Both the position numbers and the translations under genes were made by a program. Shown here in pieces: positions 7,914-16,350 of a DNA stretch of 64,000 bases. The DNA is from Planctomycetaceae bacterium (GTDB lineage: Bacteria; Planctomycetota; Planctomycetia; Planctomycetales; Planctomycetaceae), in contig JAKFUG010000008.1 of assembly GCA_021732785.1 (NCBI GenBank), positions 1 to 64,000 of the forward strand. The letters are read 5' to 3'. Below the pieces are notes generated by a model that was not told the origin of the DNA, ran no database searches, and saw only the letters and a program-made list of their open reading frames with translations. The stretch's first letter is position 1, and the number at the start of each line of letters is the position of its first letter.

Positions 7914-10685
7914 ATGCTACGCACGATGTTCGTAATTGCCTTGCTCGCCGGAACGACCATTGCCGCGGAACCGCCTGATTTTGCGGCGTTGCAACCCGTC
8001 TTCCGTACGTACTGCAACGGTTGCCACAACGCGAAAGAAGCCGAGGGCGGCCTTGTTCTCGAAGACTTCGCCCGTGCCATGAAGGGGGGCGAGTCCGGCC
8101 CCGCGATTGTCGCTGGTGATCATGCCAGGAGCGCTCTCTGGAAACGACTCAACGCCACCGATGACACGATGATGCCGCCGAAGGATCAGCCGCGACTCAA
8201 ACCGGCGGAACTTGCGTTGGTAAAAGCGTGGATCGACGCCGGGGCGAAACCCCCCGTTGGCGGGCTGGCGGCGCAGGGTTTGGTCACGCCGAAAATCGTG
8301 CTGAAGTCGAAAGCCCGCTCGCCGATCACCGCGCTCGCGGTTGATCCACAGGGGCGATTCCTGGCCATCGCGAAGCCGCATGTCGTGGAAATTGTGACGG
8401 CCGCGGATCGCCAGCCGGTGACGCAACTCGTCGGTCATGCGGGCGCGATTGCCGATGTGCAGTTCTCGAAGACCGGGGACCGCCTGGTGGTCGCCGCCGG
8501 GGAAACGGGATTGAGCGGGGAAGCCACCGTGTGGAACACCGCGGACTGGTCCCGCGGTCTCGTGATCAACGGACATCGCGACACCTTGTACGCCGCGGCG
8601 ATCAGCCCCAACGGCACCGTGATCGCGACGGCGAGTTACGACCGCGACATTCGCACGTGGGATGCAAAGACGGGTGCTGCGCTGAAGACGCTCGCCGGGC
8701 ATAACGATGCGGTCTACAGCATCGCGTTTCATCCGGGTGGAAAAATTCTCGCCTCCGCCAGCGGCGACCGTACGATCAAGTTGTGGGATGTCGCGCAGGG
8801 TCACCGGCTCGACACGTTCTCGCAACCGGCGAAGGAACAATATCACGTGCAGTTCGCCCCCAACGGCAAACAACTCGTTGCCGGCGGCGTCGATATGCGG
8901 GTCCGGCTCTGGCAGATTTCCGAAACGGCTCAGGAAGGGACCAACCCCATCGAATACGCCCGCTTCGCCCACGAAGCGCCGATTCTCCGCACGGTCTTTT
9001 CCCTCGACGGCCGGTTGCTTGCCTCCGCGTCCGAAGACCGCCGGATCAAACTGTGGGAAACCCGCACATTCACCCAGGTGGCGATGTTGGAACGCCAAGC
9101 CGACTGGCCCTCCGCCGTGACATTTTCACACGACTCAAAAGCCCTCTTTGTTGGTCGCATGAGCGGTGATTTCGCGGCGTATCCGATCGATCCAACATGG
9201 GCCGATAAGACCAACGATCTCGAAGCGTTGCCCGAATCACCGACGATCACGGCGACCAATCCCGCACCCATGCCTGCGGAAGTCGCCGAAGTCGAACCGA
9301 ACAACGTCCTCGCCGAAGCCCAGCCGCTCACCATTCCCGCCAGTGTGAAAGGTTCTTTCCAGGCAGCGACCGGCAGCGATCCCGATCTGTATCGGTTTGA
9401 CGCGAAGGCCGGGCAGACGTGGATGATCGAAACCAACGCGGCTCGCAGTGGCTCGAAGGCCGACACGAAAGTCGAAGTTCTCGACGCCCACGGCCGTCCG
9501 GTCCCACGCGCGTTGTTGCAGGCCGTGCGCGATTCCTACATCAACTTCCGGCCGATCGATTCGTCGCAACTGGAAGTCCGACTCGATTACTGGGAAGAGA
9601 TGGACCTCAACCAGTTGCTCTACATGAACGGCGAAATCTGCAAGCTCTACCGGGCCCCGCGCGGACCCGACTCGGGGTTCGAACTGTACCAGAACGCGGG
9701 GAAACGGCGGAACTACTTCGACACGTCGGCGACCGGGCAGGCGAAGGAACAGCCGGTCTACATCGTGGAAGCGTTTCCGCCGGGCGCGCCGATCGTGGAC
9801 AACGGTCTGCCGATCATTCCGCTGTTCTACATCAACGATGACGACGCCGAGCGCGAACTGGGGACCGATTCCCGGCTCACGTTCACCGCCCCCGCCGATG
9901 GCACGTATCTTCTGCGCGTCACCGATTCGCGCGGCTCGGTGAGCGACAAGCACACGTATCAACTCACAGTCCGCGCCCCGCAGCCGGACTTCCGCGTCAG
10001 TGTCGAAACGATGAATGTGAAGCTTCCGGCCGGCAGTGGACAACGGCTGAAGTTCAACGTCGACCGGATCGACAACTTCGATGGGCCGGTCCGCATCGAA
10101 GTCGCGAATCTTCCGGCGGGATACCACGTCGCCCAGCCGACGGTGATCGCCGCGGGGCAACTCAACACGTTCAGTGTCATCACTGCCGCCGCGGATGCCC
10201 AAGCGGTCGACAAAGAGATGTGGGAGAAAGTCGTCGTCACCGGCACCGCCGACATCGGCGGGCAAGCCGTCACCAAACGGTTCGGCCACCTCGGCACGAT
10301 CGCGCTCGAAAAACCGCCGATGATTCGCGTGATTCTCGTCCCCGATGACCTCGCCACCACGGCGACCGATGGCGGGCTGGTCATCGTTCCTGGCACCACC
10401 ATCACCGCGAAAATTCGTATCGAACGCAACGGCTTCGACGGCGATGTGAAGCTCGATGTCGACAACCTGCCCCACGGCATGATTGTCGACAACATCGGCC
10501 TGTCGGGGGTGCTCGTCCGGGCCAATGAAACCGAACGGCAAATCTTCCTCACCGCCCGGCCGTGGGTGAAAGAGACCACGCGATGGATCGATGCGGTGGC
10601 TCAAGGCCAGGGCAACCAGGCGTCCGGGGCGATCCCGTTGCATGTCCGTCCCAACGCCGCCGTCGTGCAGACATCGGGGAAATGA
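7914..10685 (+). CDS. Secreted planctomycete-type cytochrome c with WD40 repeats
   Basis: A 923-residue protein. A signal peptide spans residues 1-19 (FVIALLAGTTIAA), followed by a planctomycete cytochrome c domain (about 25-110) with CNGCHNAKEAEGG as the CXXCH haem-binding motif and MMPPKDQPRL as the likely distal Met region. WD40 repeats follow at about 130-430, each ending near ...TWDA, ...LWDV, ...LWQI or ...LWET. The C-terminal half (about 450-920) contains beta-sandwich segments, including a pre-peptidase-like stretch EVEPNNVLAEAQPLTIPASVKGSF. ATG 7914 is chosen because it precedes the signal peptide; a GTG ten codons upstream is less likely. It is probably periplasmic. The domain combination is typical of planctomycetes; substrate and partners are unknown. 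Confidence 0.9.
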   Translation: MLRTMFVIALLAGTTIAAEPPDFAALQPVFRTYCNGCHNAKEAEGGLVLEDFARAMKGGESGPAIVAGDHARSALWKRLNATDDTMMPPKDQPRLKPAELALVKAWIDAGAKPPVGGLAAQGLVTPKIVLKSKARSPITALAVDPQGRFLAIAKPHVVEIVTAADRQPVTQLVGHAGAIADVQFSKTGDRLVVAAGETGLSGEATVWNTADWSRGLVINGHRDTLYAAAISPNGTVIATASYDRDIRTWDAKTGAALKTLAGHNDAVYSIAFHPGGKILASASGDRTIKLWDVAQGHRLDTFSQPAKEQYHVQFAPNGKQLVAGGVDMRVRLWQISETAQEGTNPIEYARFAHEAPILRTVFSLDGRLLASASEDRRIKLWETRTFTQVAMLERQADWPSAVTFSHDSKALFVGRMSGDFAAYPIDPTWADKTNDLEALPESPTITATNPAPMPAEVAEVEPNNVLAEAQPLTIPASVKGSFQAATGSDPDLYRFDAKAGQTWMIETNAARSGSKADTKVEVLDAHGRPVPRALLQAVRDSYINFRPIDSSQLEVRLDYWEEMDLNQLLYMNGEICKLYRAPRGPDSGFELYQNAGKRRNYFDTSATGQAKEQPVYIVEAFPPGAPIVDNGLPIIPLFYINDDDAERELGTDSRLTFTAPADGTYLLRVTDSRGSVSDKHTYQLTVRAPQPDFRVSVETMNVKLPAGSGQRLKFNVDRIDNFDGPVRIEVANLPAGYHVAQPTVIAAGQLNTFSVITAAADAQAVDKEMWEKVVVTGTADIGGQAVTKRFGHLGTIALEKPPMIRVILVPDDLATTATDGGLVIVPGTTITAKIRIERNGFDGDVKLDVDNLPHGMIVDNIGLSGVLVRANETERQIFLTARPWVKETTRWIDAVAQGQGNQASGAIPLHVRPNAAVVQTSGK

Positions 10686-10696
10686 ACAAGGCGATG

Positions 10697-10785
10697 ATGC
10701 CACGGCTTCGGAGTCTGCGGAGAAGCCGTGTCTTCGCATGCTGAAGGAAGCACGCAGCACTGCTTCGCGGACGAAGCCGTGGCAC
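10697..10785. repeat. Imperfect palindrome (TGCCACGGCTTCG family)
   Basis: The left arm TGCCACGGCTTCG at 10699 is complementary to CGAAGCCGTGGCA ending near 10785, with nested GGCTTC and GAAGCC hairpins between. It lies in the 3' region between the cytochrome/WD40 gene and ispH. Layout is like the element at 640-725. Confidence 0.65.
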
Positions 10786-10886
10786 AATTGAGCGATGTGT
10801 ACCGCGTAACGTCGTCGCGCGGTGCAATGTTGGGGTGAGGTGTCTAGAATGCAGGACGGTGACACCGGTCTCGAAATGGAATGGCG

Positions 10887-11834
10887 ATGCGAATTCTACT
10901 GGCGAACCCGCGCGGCTTTTGCGCGGGGGTGAACATGGCAATTGAGTGCCTCGACGAAGTCATTCGGATGTGCGGTCCGAAAGTGTTCGTGTACCACGAA
11001 ATCGTGCACAATAAATACGTCGTCGACCGCTTCACGGAACAGGGCGTGACGTTTGTCGATGCGATCGACGAAGTCCCTCACGGCGCGATTCTGCTCTACA
11101 GCGCGCACGGGGTCTCGCCGGAAATTCGGCAGCAGGCCCGCGAACGCCATCTGCGGACGATCGACGCCACCTGCCCGCTGGTGACCAAGGTCCATCTCGA
11201 AGCGATCCGTTACGCCGAGGGAGGGTATCACATCGTGCTGATCGGTCACGAAGGGCACGATGAAGTGATCGGCACGATGGGCGAAGCGCCGGAAAGCATC
11301 ACGCTGGTGGAAACGCCGGAAGAGGTCGCGAATCTGTCATTTCCCGCCGGGGCGAAGATCGCGTACCTCACGCAGACGACGCTCAGCGTTGATGAAGCGG
11401 GCCGGGTGATTGCGGCGCTCAAGCAGTATTTCCCCACGATCGAAAGTCCGCCGAAGGAAGACATCTGTTATGCCACCACCAACCGGCAGGAAGCGGTGAC
11501 GATCCTGGCGTCGCGTTCGGATGTGCTGCTGGTGCTCGGCAGTCAGAACAGTTCCAACAGCCGCCGGTTGATGGAAATTGGTCAGTCGCTCGGCAAGCCA
11601 TCGTATCTGATTGATGGCGTCCACGAATTACAACGGGAGTGGTTCCTTCCCGAACAGACGGTGCTGATTACGGCGGGAGCAAGTGCGCCGGAAGTGGTCG
11701 TGCAGGATGTAATCCGTTACCTGCAGACCGAGTTCGCCGCTGAAATGGAAGAAGTCACCACGCGCGAGGAGCACGTTTCGTTCCCGTTGCCAAAAGAGCT
11801 GCGGCAGATGCAGAAACTGGCCGTGGTGCAATAA
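10887..11834 (+). CDS. ispH: 4-hydroxy-3-methylbut-2-enyl diphosphate reductase
   Basis: A 315-residue cytoplasmic iron-sulfur enzyme that performs the last step of the MEP isoprenoid pathway, converting HMBPP to IPP and DMAPP. The start at 10887 gives MRILLANPRGFCAGV, the usual family N-terminus, and length close to the E. coli enzyme; an in-frame ATG exists at 10881. The three [4Fe-4S] cysteines are visible as C12 (GFCAG), C96 (DATCPLV) and C194 (EDICYATTNRQ). The substrate-binding residues H41, H74 and H124 and the catalytic E126 (GHEGHDEVIG) are also visible. It appears monocistronic, with a palindrome upstream. Confidence 0.97.
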   Translation: MRILLANPRGFCAGVNMAIECLDEVIRMCGPKVFVYHEIVHNKYVVDRFTEQGVTFVDAIDEVPHGAILLYSAHGVSPEIRQQARERHLRTIDATCPLVTKVHLEAIRYAEGGYHIVLIGHEGHDEVIGTMGEAPESITLVETPEEVANLSFPAGAKIAYLTQTTLSVDEAGRVIAALKQYFPTIESPPKEDICYATTNRQEAVTILASRSDVLLVLGSQNSSNSRRLMEIGQSLGKPSYLIDGVHELQREWFLPEQTVLITAGASAPEVVVQDVIRYLQTEFAAEMEEVTTREEHVSFPLPKELRQMQKLAVVQ

Positions 11835-11884
11835 CCGGGGGCTATCAGTCCGTGGCACACAGAACCGAATATTTCCACGGGCCG

Positions 11885-12721
11885 CTAAGACCGGAAGCGC
11901 AGGCGGGTGAAGGCTTCGGTTTGAGCGGTAATGGCGGGTTCGACGGGCAGGCGTTCCATCGAGCTGGCACCGTAAAAGCCGACGATGCCTTCGGTGTGAT
12001 CGAGGATGAATTGCGCGTCCGCGGGGTCCGCAATCGGGCCGCCGTGACAGAGGACGAGGATGTCGCGATTGACCCGCCTGGCGGCGTCGTGCATGGCCTG
12101 ACACCGCTGTGCCGATTCCTCCAGCGTGAGCGCGGTCTGTGCGCCGATCGAACCCTTGGTCGTCAATCCCATGTGCGGGATCAGAATGTCCGCCCCGGCT
12201 TGGGCCATCGCCGCGGCCTCATCGGTGTTGAAACAGTACGGCGTCGTCAGCAAGTCCATTTCTCGGGCGAGGCGAACGAGATCGACCTCCAGCCCGTACC
12301 CCATGCCGGTTTCTTCGAGTCCCTGCCGGAACGTCCCGTCGATCAACCCGACCGTCGGGAAATTTTGAATCCCGGCAAACCCCGCGGCCTGCACTTCCCG
12401 CAGAAAGACCGGCATCAGCCGAAACGGGTCGGTTCCGCACACGCCTGCCAGCACCGGCGTGTGCTTCACCACCGGCAGCACCTCGCGGGCCATGTCCATC
12501 ACGATGGCATTCGCGTCGCCGTAAGGCATCATCCCCGCCAGCGAACCGCGGCCCCCCATGCGGAATCGGCCGGAATTATAGATCACAATCAGATCGATCC
12601 CGCCGGCCTCTTCCAGTTTCGCCGACAGCCCGGTGCCTGCCCCGCCGCCGATAATCGGCTGTCCCGCGGCGACTTTCGCCCGGAGCCGTTCCAGAATTGC
12701 CGTGCGTGTCATGGTCGCCAT
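11885..12721 (-). CDS. Phosphoenolpyruvate hydrolase-like TIM-barrel protein
   Basis: A 278-residue protein with a good AGAGGAAG ribosome-binding site before ATG 12721. Features of the PEP-hydrolase-like family (PF09370) are [33 protein letters not shown] near the start, [44 protein letters not shown] and a final [15 protein letters not shown]. These enzymes resemble isocitrate-lyase/PEP-mutase barrels and occur in plants, fungi and bacteria, but their true substrate is poorly defined. It is convergent with ispH, with only 50 bp between stop codons. Confidence 0.85.
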   Translation of the reverse strand: MATMTRTAILERLRAKVAAGQPIIGGGAGTGLSAKLEEAGGIDLIVIYNSGRFRMGGRGSLAGMMPYGDANAIVMDMAREVLPVVKHTPVLAGVCGTDPFRLMPVFLREVQAAGFAGIQNFPTVGLIDGTFRQGLEETGMGYGLEVDLVRLAREMDLLTTPYCFNTDEAAAMAQAGADILIPHMGLTTKGSIGAQTALTLEESAQRCQAMHDAARRVNRDILVLCHGGPIADPADAQFILDHTEGIVGFYGASSMERLPVEPAITAQTEAFTRLRFRS

Positions 12722-13045
12722 GGGTGCTTCCTCTTGAGATTACGGTAACGGCATACACCAATGTGCGGTGAAAAGAAACCGACGAAGAAGCGGCCGCAGA
12801 AATTCCAAACGAAGAGCATTCCCATCCCGAGATTCCCGGGAACGCCGCGCTCCTCTTCCCCGTTTGGAATTTGGAACTTTCCCCCCTTGCTTGGAGCTTG
12901 GATTTTGAAACTTGGAATTTCATCCGCTATCCAGCATGTCGCATGATTGACTTGCTGGAAAACGGCGATTCTGGCAAACCGCCCGCGGGTGTGCTAGCAT
13001 TCCCACGTCGATCGATATTGTTTCCCCTTGCCCCCGGTTGCCGCG
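12722..13045. other. Intergenic region with A/T-rich inverted repeat, no gene seen
   Basis: This gap lies between the divergently transcribed PEP-hydrolase-like gene and the PH-domain gene. It carries a palindromic AATTCCAAAC-type repeat at 12799-12920 that is markedly A/T-richer than its surroundings. Promoters for both genes should lie here, but no convincing -35/-10 pair was identified. Confidence 0.55.
12799..12920. repeat. AATTCCAAAC-family imperfect palindrome, copy 1
   Basis: The left part reads AAATTCCAAACGAAGAGC and the right part CCGTTTGGAATTTGGAAC, GCTTGGAGCTTGG and AAACTTGGAATTTC. The units TTGGAATTT and AAATTCCAA repeat with slight variation. Related copies are at 14412-14531, 30935-31074 and 63075-63212. 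Confidence 0.8.
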
Positions 13046-13561
13046 ATGTTGACGAAGAAGCCGCAGGCCATTTCCGGCGTCAGCCCGAAGTCCGAAAGCG
13101 TGATCGAAGAACTCTATCCGTCGATCGCCACGACGGGTCTCGGACAGCTTTTGAATTCGCTCTACGAATCGATTCCGATCGGCATCGGCGAATTCAAGAT
13201 CTCGTATCTGATCTTCATTCCCCCCACGATTCCGCTGGCTCTGCTGCTGTATTTTGGGCTGAAAGTCTTTGGCAGCAAGTACATTGTGACGAATCGGGCG
13301 GTGAAAATCGGCAACGCTCTGGGGTTGCGGGTCACCGATGAAGTCGCGATTGAAAAAGTCAGCGTCGTGTCGATCGATCCCGATTCGCGGTTGTCGTTTT
13401 ACCGCACGGGCGATGTCCGCCTGACGGGTTCCGCCGGCGAAACGCTGATGCTCCTTCGCGGCGTTCCGTTCCCCGAGCGGTTCCGGCAGGTGATCGCCGA
13501 AACGGCCGATTCCCACCGCATGGTGGCCGCGTCGCTCGTCACCATCCGCAACCGCAAATAG
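13046..13561 (+). CDS. PH-domain (YdbS/bPH2-like) membrane protein
   Basis: A 171-residue protein. A hydrophobic segment (YLIFIPPTIPLALLLYFGLKVF, residues about 54-75) is followed by a small beta-rich domain with KYIVTNRAVKIGNALGLRVTDEVAIEKVSVVSI. This matches the bacterial PH-like domain (the Y-x-x-T-x-x-R motif). These proteins are membrane-anchored with the PH-like domain facing the cytoplasm; function is unknown. ATG 13046 is preferred over an in-frame TTG slightly upstream. It is followed 26 bases later by a small gene on the same strand, a probable two-gene operon. Confidence 0.75.
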   Translation: MLTKKPQAISGVSPKSESVIEELYPSIATTGLGQLLNSLYESIPIGIGEFKISYLIFIPPTIPLALLLYFGLKVFGSKYIVTNRAVKIGNALGLRVTDEVAIEKVSVVSIDPDSRLSFYRTGDVRLTGSAGETLMLLRGVPFPERFRQVIAETADSHRMVAASLVTIRNRK

Positions 13562-13587
13562 TTCCCGTTCTGCAGGATAGCCGCGTC

Positions 13588-13833
13588 ATGGCTTACGACA
13601 AGTTTGATGCCCGGATCGATTCCCTCGTGATGGAAACGCGGACCTTCTGGGATCCCGCGGTCGGGACGCTCGCCGACGAAGACAAAAGCTGGCTGGCGGA
13701 CGCCGTACATCAGCAGCCGCAACAGGCGAAGAAGATCGCTTACGAACGGTCGCACACCGGATTCACGCGGCAGATTACCGTGACACCGGATGACATCGCG
13801 CGGATTTATCGGGAACGGGTTGCTGCGGGTTGA
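13588..13833 (+). CDS. Small conserved-looking protein, function unknown
   Basis: An 81-residue soluble protein rich in charged and aromatic residues (KSWLADAVHQQPQQAKKIAYER, ITVTPDDIARIYRER). There is no signal peptide or membrane segment. The ATG is preceded by AGGA at 13573. It is 26 bases downstream of the PH-domain gene and probably co-transcribed. No family was recognised. Confidence 0.65.
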   Translation: MAYDKFDARIDSLVMETRTFWDPAVGTLADEDKSWLADAVHQQPQQAKKIAYERSHTGFTRQITVTPDDIARIYRERVAAG

Positions 13834-13873
13834 CCGGTTCTCAAGAGACCCAGCCTTAAAAACGGGCGGGGCT

Positions 13874-14146
13874 TCAGGCGGGTTCGACGTCGGTGTCGCT
13901 CAGGCACGCCATCTGGTAGTAGAGCTGCTGGGTTTCGCACCTGGCGACGTACTCGGGGGGCATTTTCCCGAGTGTGGCGACGTCCCACTCGATGATCACT
14001 TTCACGGCCGGGGGCTTGCCGGACGATTCGATCACCGTCCCCGTCCATCCTTCCAGCGAGACTTCCGGGAACTCCGGAGACGTCACACCGGGGCGGACGC
14101 GGATACGACTCCCCTCCAATCCGCCGTTCGCTTTTTTCTTCGCCAT
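13874..14146 (-). CDS. Small SH3-like conserved protein, function unknown
   Basis: A 90-residue protein. It has a basic N-terminus (MAKKKANGG), then a beta-rich core with VRPGVTSPEFPEVSLEGWTGTVIE and VKVIIEWDVATLGKMPPEYVARCE. The pattern (PG...GW.G.V...W...TL..MP..Y) suggests a small SH3-like barrel known from planctomycete and cyanobacterial hypothetical proteins. It is convergent with the upstream 81-residue gene (40 bp between stops). Function is not assigned. Confidence 0.7.
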   Translation of the reverse strand: MAKKKANGGLEGSRIRVRPGVTSPEFPEVSLEGWTGTVIESSGKPPAVKVIIEWDVATLGKMPPEYVARCETQQLYYQMACLSDTDVEPA

Positions 14147-14654
14147 TCCGTTACCAGCTCACCCCTGCGAGAAAGTCTGGGCGAATCGGGGAATCCTTGC
14201 CGCCCGAACGATCCTACTATCCTTTGACCACCCCGTAAAATCAAGCGCGTAGCGAAGTTGGAAAAGTTCTTCGCAATTCCGCTGAAATGAGGGAACCACG
14301 GAAGACACGGAACACACGGAAAGGGAAGGCAGGGACGTGGTGAGCGCCGCTTTTTGCGTGTTCTTCGTACGACTCATCGTCAGAAGCTTTGCACGGCGCG
14401 AAGAATTTTGAAGTTTCAAATTCCAAACGCCAAATTCCAAACGAAGGCCAAGTTCCAAGTTCCAAACGGGGAGCGGTCACTCTTCGTTTGGAATTTCTCC
14501 CTGCCTGGAATTTGTTTGGAGCTTGGAATTTCGTTCTGTCGGCAGGGGTTGCGGGTGGCCCGCGCTGGGTCTTCCGTGGTTCTCTCCGGTTTCGCTTGCA
14601 TCGTTCCGCGGCTTCTGGTCTTCTGTTCGCTTACCCTCGCAAGGATGCGCCGTC
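14147..14654. other. Intergenic region, about 500 bp, of nested inverted repeats
   Basis: No gene is supported. It contains the AATTCCAAAC-type palindrome at 14412-14531. Outside that lies a second inverted repeat with arms GAACCACGGAAGAC (14291-14304) and GTCTTCCGTGGTTC (14569-14582), so the two are nested. The promoter of prmC must lie in or near this region. Confidence 0.6.
14412..14531. repeat. AATTCCAAAC-family imperfect palindrome, copy 2
   Basis: Repeated TTCCAAAC units on the left (TTTCAAATTCCAAACGCC, AAATTCCAAACG, AAGTTCCAAG) pair with TTTGGAATTTC, CTGGAATTTG and GCTTGGAATTTC on the right. Same family as 12799-12920. Confidence 0.8.
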
Positions 14655-15542
14655 GTGAGTCAGCCGAGTTCTACACCGTCCGCGCAGCCGTGGACGATTC
14701 GCCGCGTCCTGGAATGGACCACCGGGCATCTGCAAAAAAACGGGAGCGAGACCCCGCGGCTCGAAGCCGAGATTTTGCTGGCCCATGCGCGGAAATGTAA
14801 GCGGATCGAACTCTACACCAACTACGACCTCGAACTCACCGACGCGGTGCGGGCGACGATGCGCGATCTCGTCAATCGCCGGGCCAAACGGGAACCGGTG
14901 GCGTATCTCGTCGGTTATCGCGAGTTCTTCAGTCTCGAATTCCACGTCACGGCGGACGTGCTCATTCCCCGTCCCGAAACCGAGACGCTGGTGATGGAAG
15001 CGATTGCCGTCGCGAAGCCGCTGCCAACACCGGCGGTGCTCGATCTCTGCACGGGCTCCGGCTGCGTGGCGGTAGCAATCACGAAGCATTGCCCAACGGC
15101 GACCATCACCGCGACCGACATCAGCCCGGCTGCATTGACCATTGCGAACGAGAATGCCGCCAGGCACAAAGTCATCGAGCGTGTGTCATTTCACGAAGGT
15201 GATCTGTTCGCTCCACTGGCTTCGGATCAATTGTTCGACGTGATTGTCAGCAACCCGCCGTACATTCCGTCCGCGGAGATCGCCACACTGGATGCCGATG
15301 TGCAGCAGTACGAACCGCGGCTCGCTCTCGATGGCGGCGGCGATGGGTTAGACATCATCCGCCGCATTCTCGTCGATGCAAAAGCGTACCTGGAACCGGG
15401 CGGCTGGCTGATGTTCGAGTTCACCCCCGAGCAAGTCGCGACGATTCTGAACCTCACGACGGAGCACGGCTATAGTGACGCGACGATCGTGAAAGACACG
15501 GCGCAACAACCGCGGTTCCTCCGCGCCCGCTATTCAAAGTAG
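14655..15542 (+). CDS. prmC: Peptide chain release factor N5-glutamine methyltransferase
   Basis: A 295-residue SAM-dependent methyltransferase that methylates the GGQ glutamine of class I release factors; prfA lies at 62 kb in this window. The GTG at 14655 is preferred for its AAGGA site at 14641-14645. It has an N-terminal helical domain (EILLAHARKCKRIELYTNYD) and the R-E-P-V-A-Y-L-V-G-Y/IPRPETETLV linker. The SAM motif is VLDLCTGSGCVAVAI (residues about 128-142), with acidic TATDIS and catalytic NPPY at 200-203. Length matches the family. Confidence 0.95.
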   Translation: MSQPSSTPSAQPWTIRRVLEWTTGHLQKNGSETPRLEAEILLAHARKCKRIELYTNYDLELTDAVRATMRDLVNRRAKREPVAYLVGYREFFSLEFHVTADVLIPRPETETLVMEAIAVAKPLPTPAVLDLCTGSGCVAVAITKHCPTATITATDISPAALTIANENAARHKVIERVSFHEGDLFAPLASDQLFDVIVSNPPYIPSAEIATLDADVQQYEPRLALDGGGDGLDIIRRILVDAKAYLEPGGWLMFEFTPEQVATILNLTTEHGYSDATIVKDTAQQPRFLRARYSK

Positions 15543-15546
15543 GCAT

Positions 15547-15580
15547 CACACTCCGCTCGTGATGAGCGGCACGCTGTGTG
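15547..15580. terminator. Possible bidirectional hairpin between convergent genes
   Basis: CCGCTC (15553-15558) pairs with GAGCGG (15564-15569), and the flanks CACAC/GTGTG extend the stem. It lies between the stop codons of prmC (+) and the membrane protein at 15591 (-). No clear U-tract follows on either strand, so termination is only suggested. Confidence 0.35.
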
Positions 15581-15590
15581 ACACCGGCGG

Positions 15591-16196
15591 CTAACGCGTT
15601 CCGGATGATGTCGCCTGATCTGTCTTTGAGGGCCAGAAGAACCGCATGATCACCGCGGCTCCCACACTTGAAGCCGCCGCTTCGCCGAGCAGGCAGAGTA
15701 TCATTCGCAGCCGCTCGCCGTTCCCATAGCGATGGTGCAAGTACGCTTCGATCGCGCTCGACGTCGGTTCTATGGAGACGGGGTCCTGCTTCTCAATATG
15801 CTGGATGAGACGCTCCGCCAGCGGATTCGTGGGTGTTTGCTGGCGTTTCGCCGAGACGAAACAGGACGCGAGCACAAGCCCCCCCGCACCGATGATGACG
15901 GCGACCACGGCGGACCGTCGGCGGGGAAGATCGCAATACCTCGCGAACAGGACGGCTGCCCCGCCGAGTGCTGCTCCTAAAAGCAGCGGGAAAATCACGA
16001 GCGGTTTGGCTCGATCGGCGGACCACGCGACAAGGACGGCGGCCATTACCGCCAGGCAAACGGCCCACAAACTCCACGACGGCGTTGCTGCGGGGGCGAT
16101 GATCTCTGGTGATGGCCCATCCGGCGCTTCGTTCACGATGACTCTCGAAGGAAAATAATCGGAATCGAAGCATCGTGGCATGAAGCCGCCCGGCAT
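15591..16196 (-). CDS. Predicted membrane protein, function unknown
   Basis: A 201-residue protein with about three or four membrane segments: residues 42-60 (SLWAVCLAVMAAVLVAW), 66-87 (LVIFPLLLGAALGGAAVLFA), 94-113 (AVVAVIIGAGGLVLASCFV), and a weaker one near 166-188 (LRMILCLLGEAAASSVGAAVIMRFF). A soluble stretch between the third and fourth is acidic. ATG 16196 and an in-frame ATG at 16181 are both possible starts. No family is recognised. It is downstream of the flagellar cluster on the same strand, separated by a palindrome. Confidence 0.65.
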   Translation of the reverse strand: MPGGFMPRCFDSDYFPSRVIVNEAPDGPSPEIIAPAATPSWSLWAVCLAVMAAVLVAWSADRAKPLVIFPLLLGAALGGAAVLFARYCDLPRRRSAVVAVIIGAGGLVLASCFVSAKRQQTPTNPLAERLIQHIEKQDPVSIEPTSSAIEAYLHHRYGNGERLRMILCLLGEAAASSVGAAVIMRFFWPSKTDQATSSGTR

Positions 16197-16243
16197 TCAA
16201 TCCGCGACGCAAGACAAATCGGAAGTTGATCGTCGCCAAAAAA

Positions 16244-16315
16244 GTCGGGGCGGAGGCCCCGACCTATGGATGTGAAAATCAACCGAAAATTATAGGTCGG
16301 GGCCCCCGCCCCGAC
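16244..16315. repeat. GTCGGGGC palindrome, copy 1
   Basis: The arms GTCGGGGCGGAGGCCCC (16244 on) and GGGGCCCCCGCCCCGAC (to 16315) are extended by GACCTAT/ATAGGTC. The same element recurs at 24338-24407 with small changes. Here it sits between flhB (3' end at 16351) and the next minus-strand gene. Confidence 0.85.
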
Positions 16316-16350
16316 GCCTTTGAATTTGAATTGGCCCATTCTCCGAAGTC

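Noticed and set aside
9237-10865. 542-codon open frame on the minus strand opposite the cytochrome/WD40 gene
   Set aside because: It is a shadow of the real plus-strand gene, with no recognisable motif and biased composition. The same reasoning applies to long minus-strand frames at 4925-5863 and 7917-9098 and to long plus-strand frames at 26533-27741 and 49257-50453.
12946-12990. TTGACT-like promoter -35 upstream of the PH-domain gene
   Set aside because: No matching -10 element at a suitable distance. Promoter motifs of planctomycetes are not well enough known to call.
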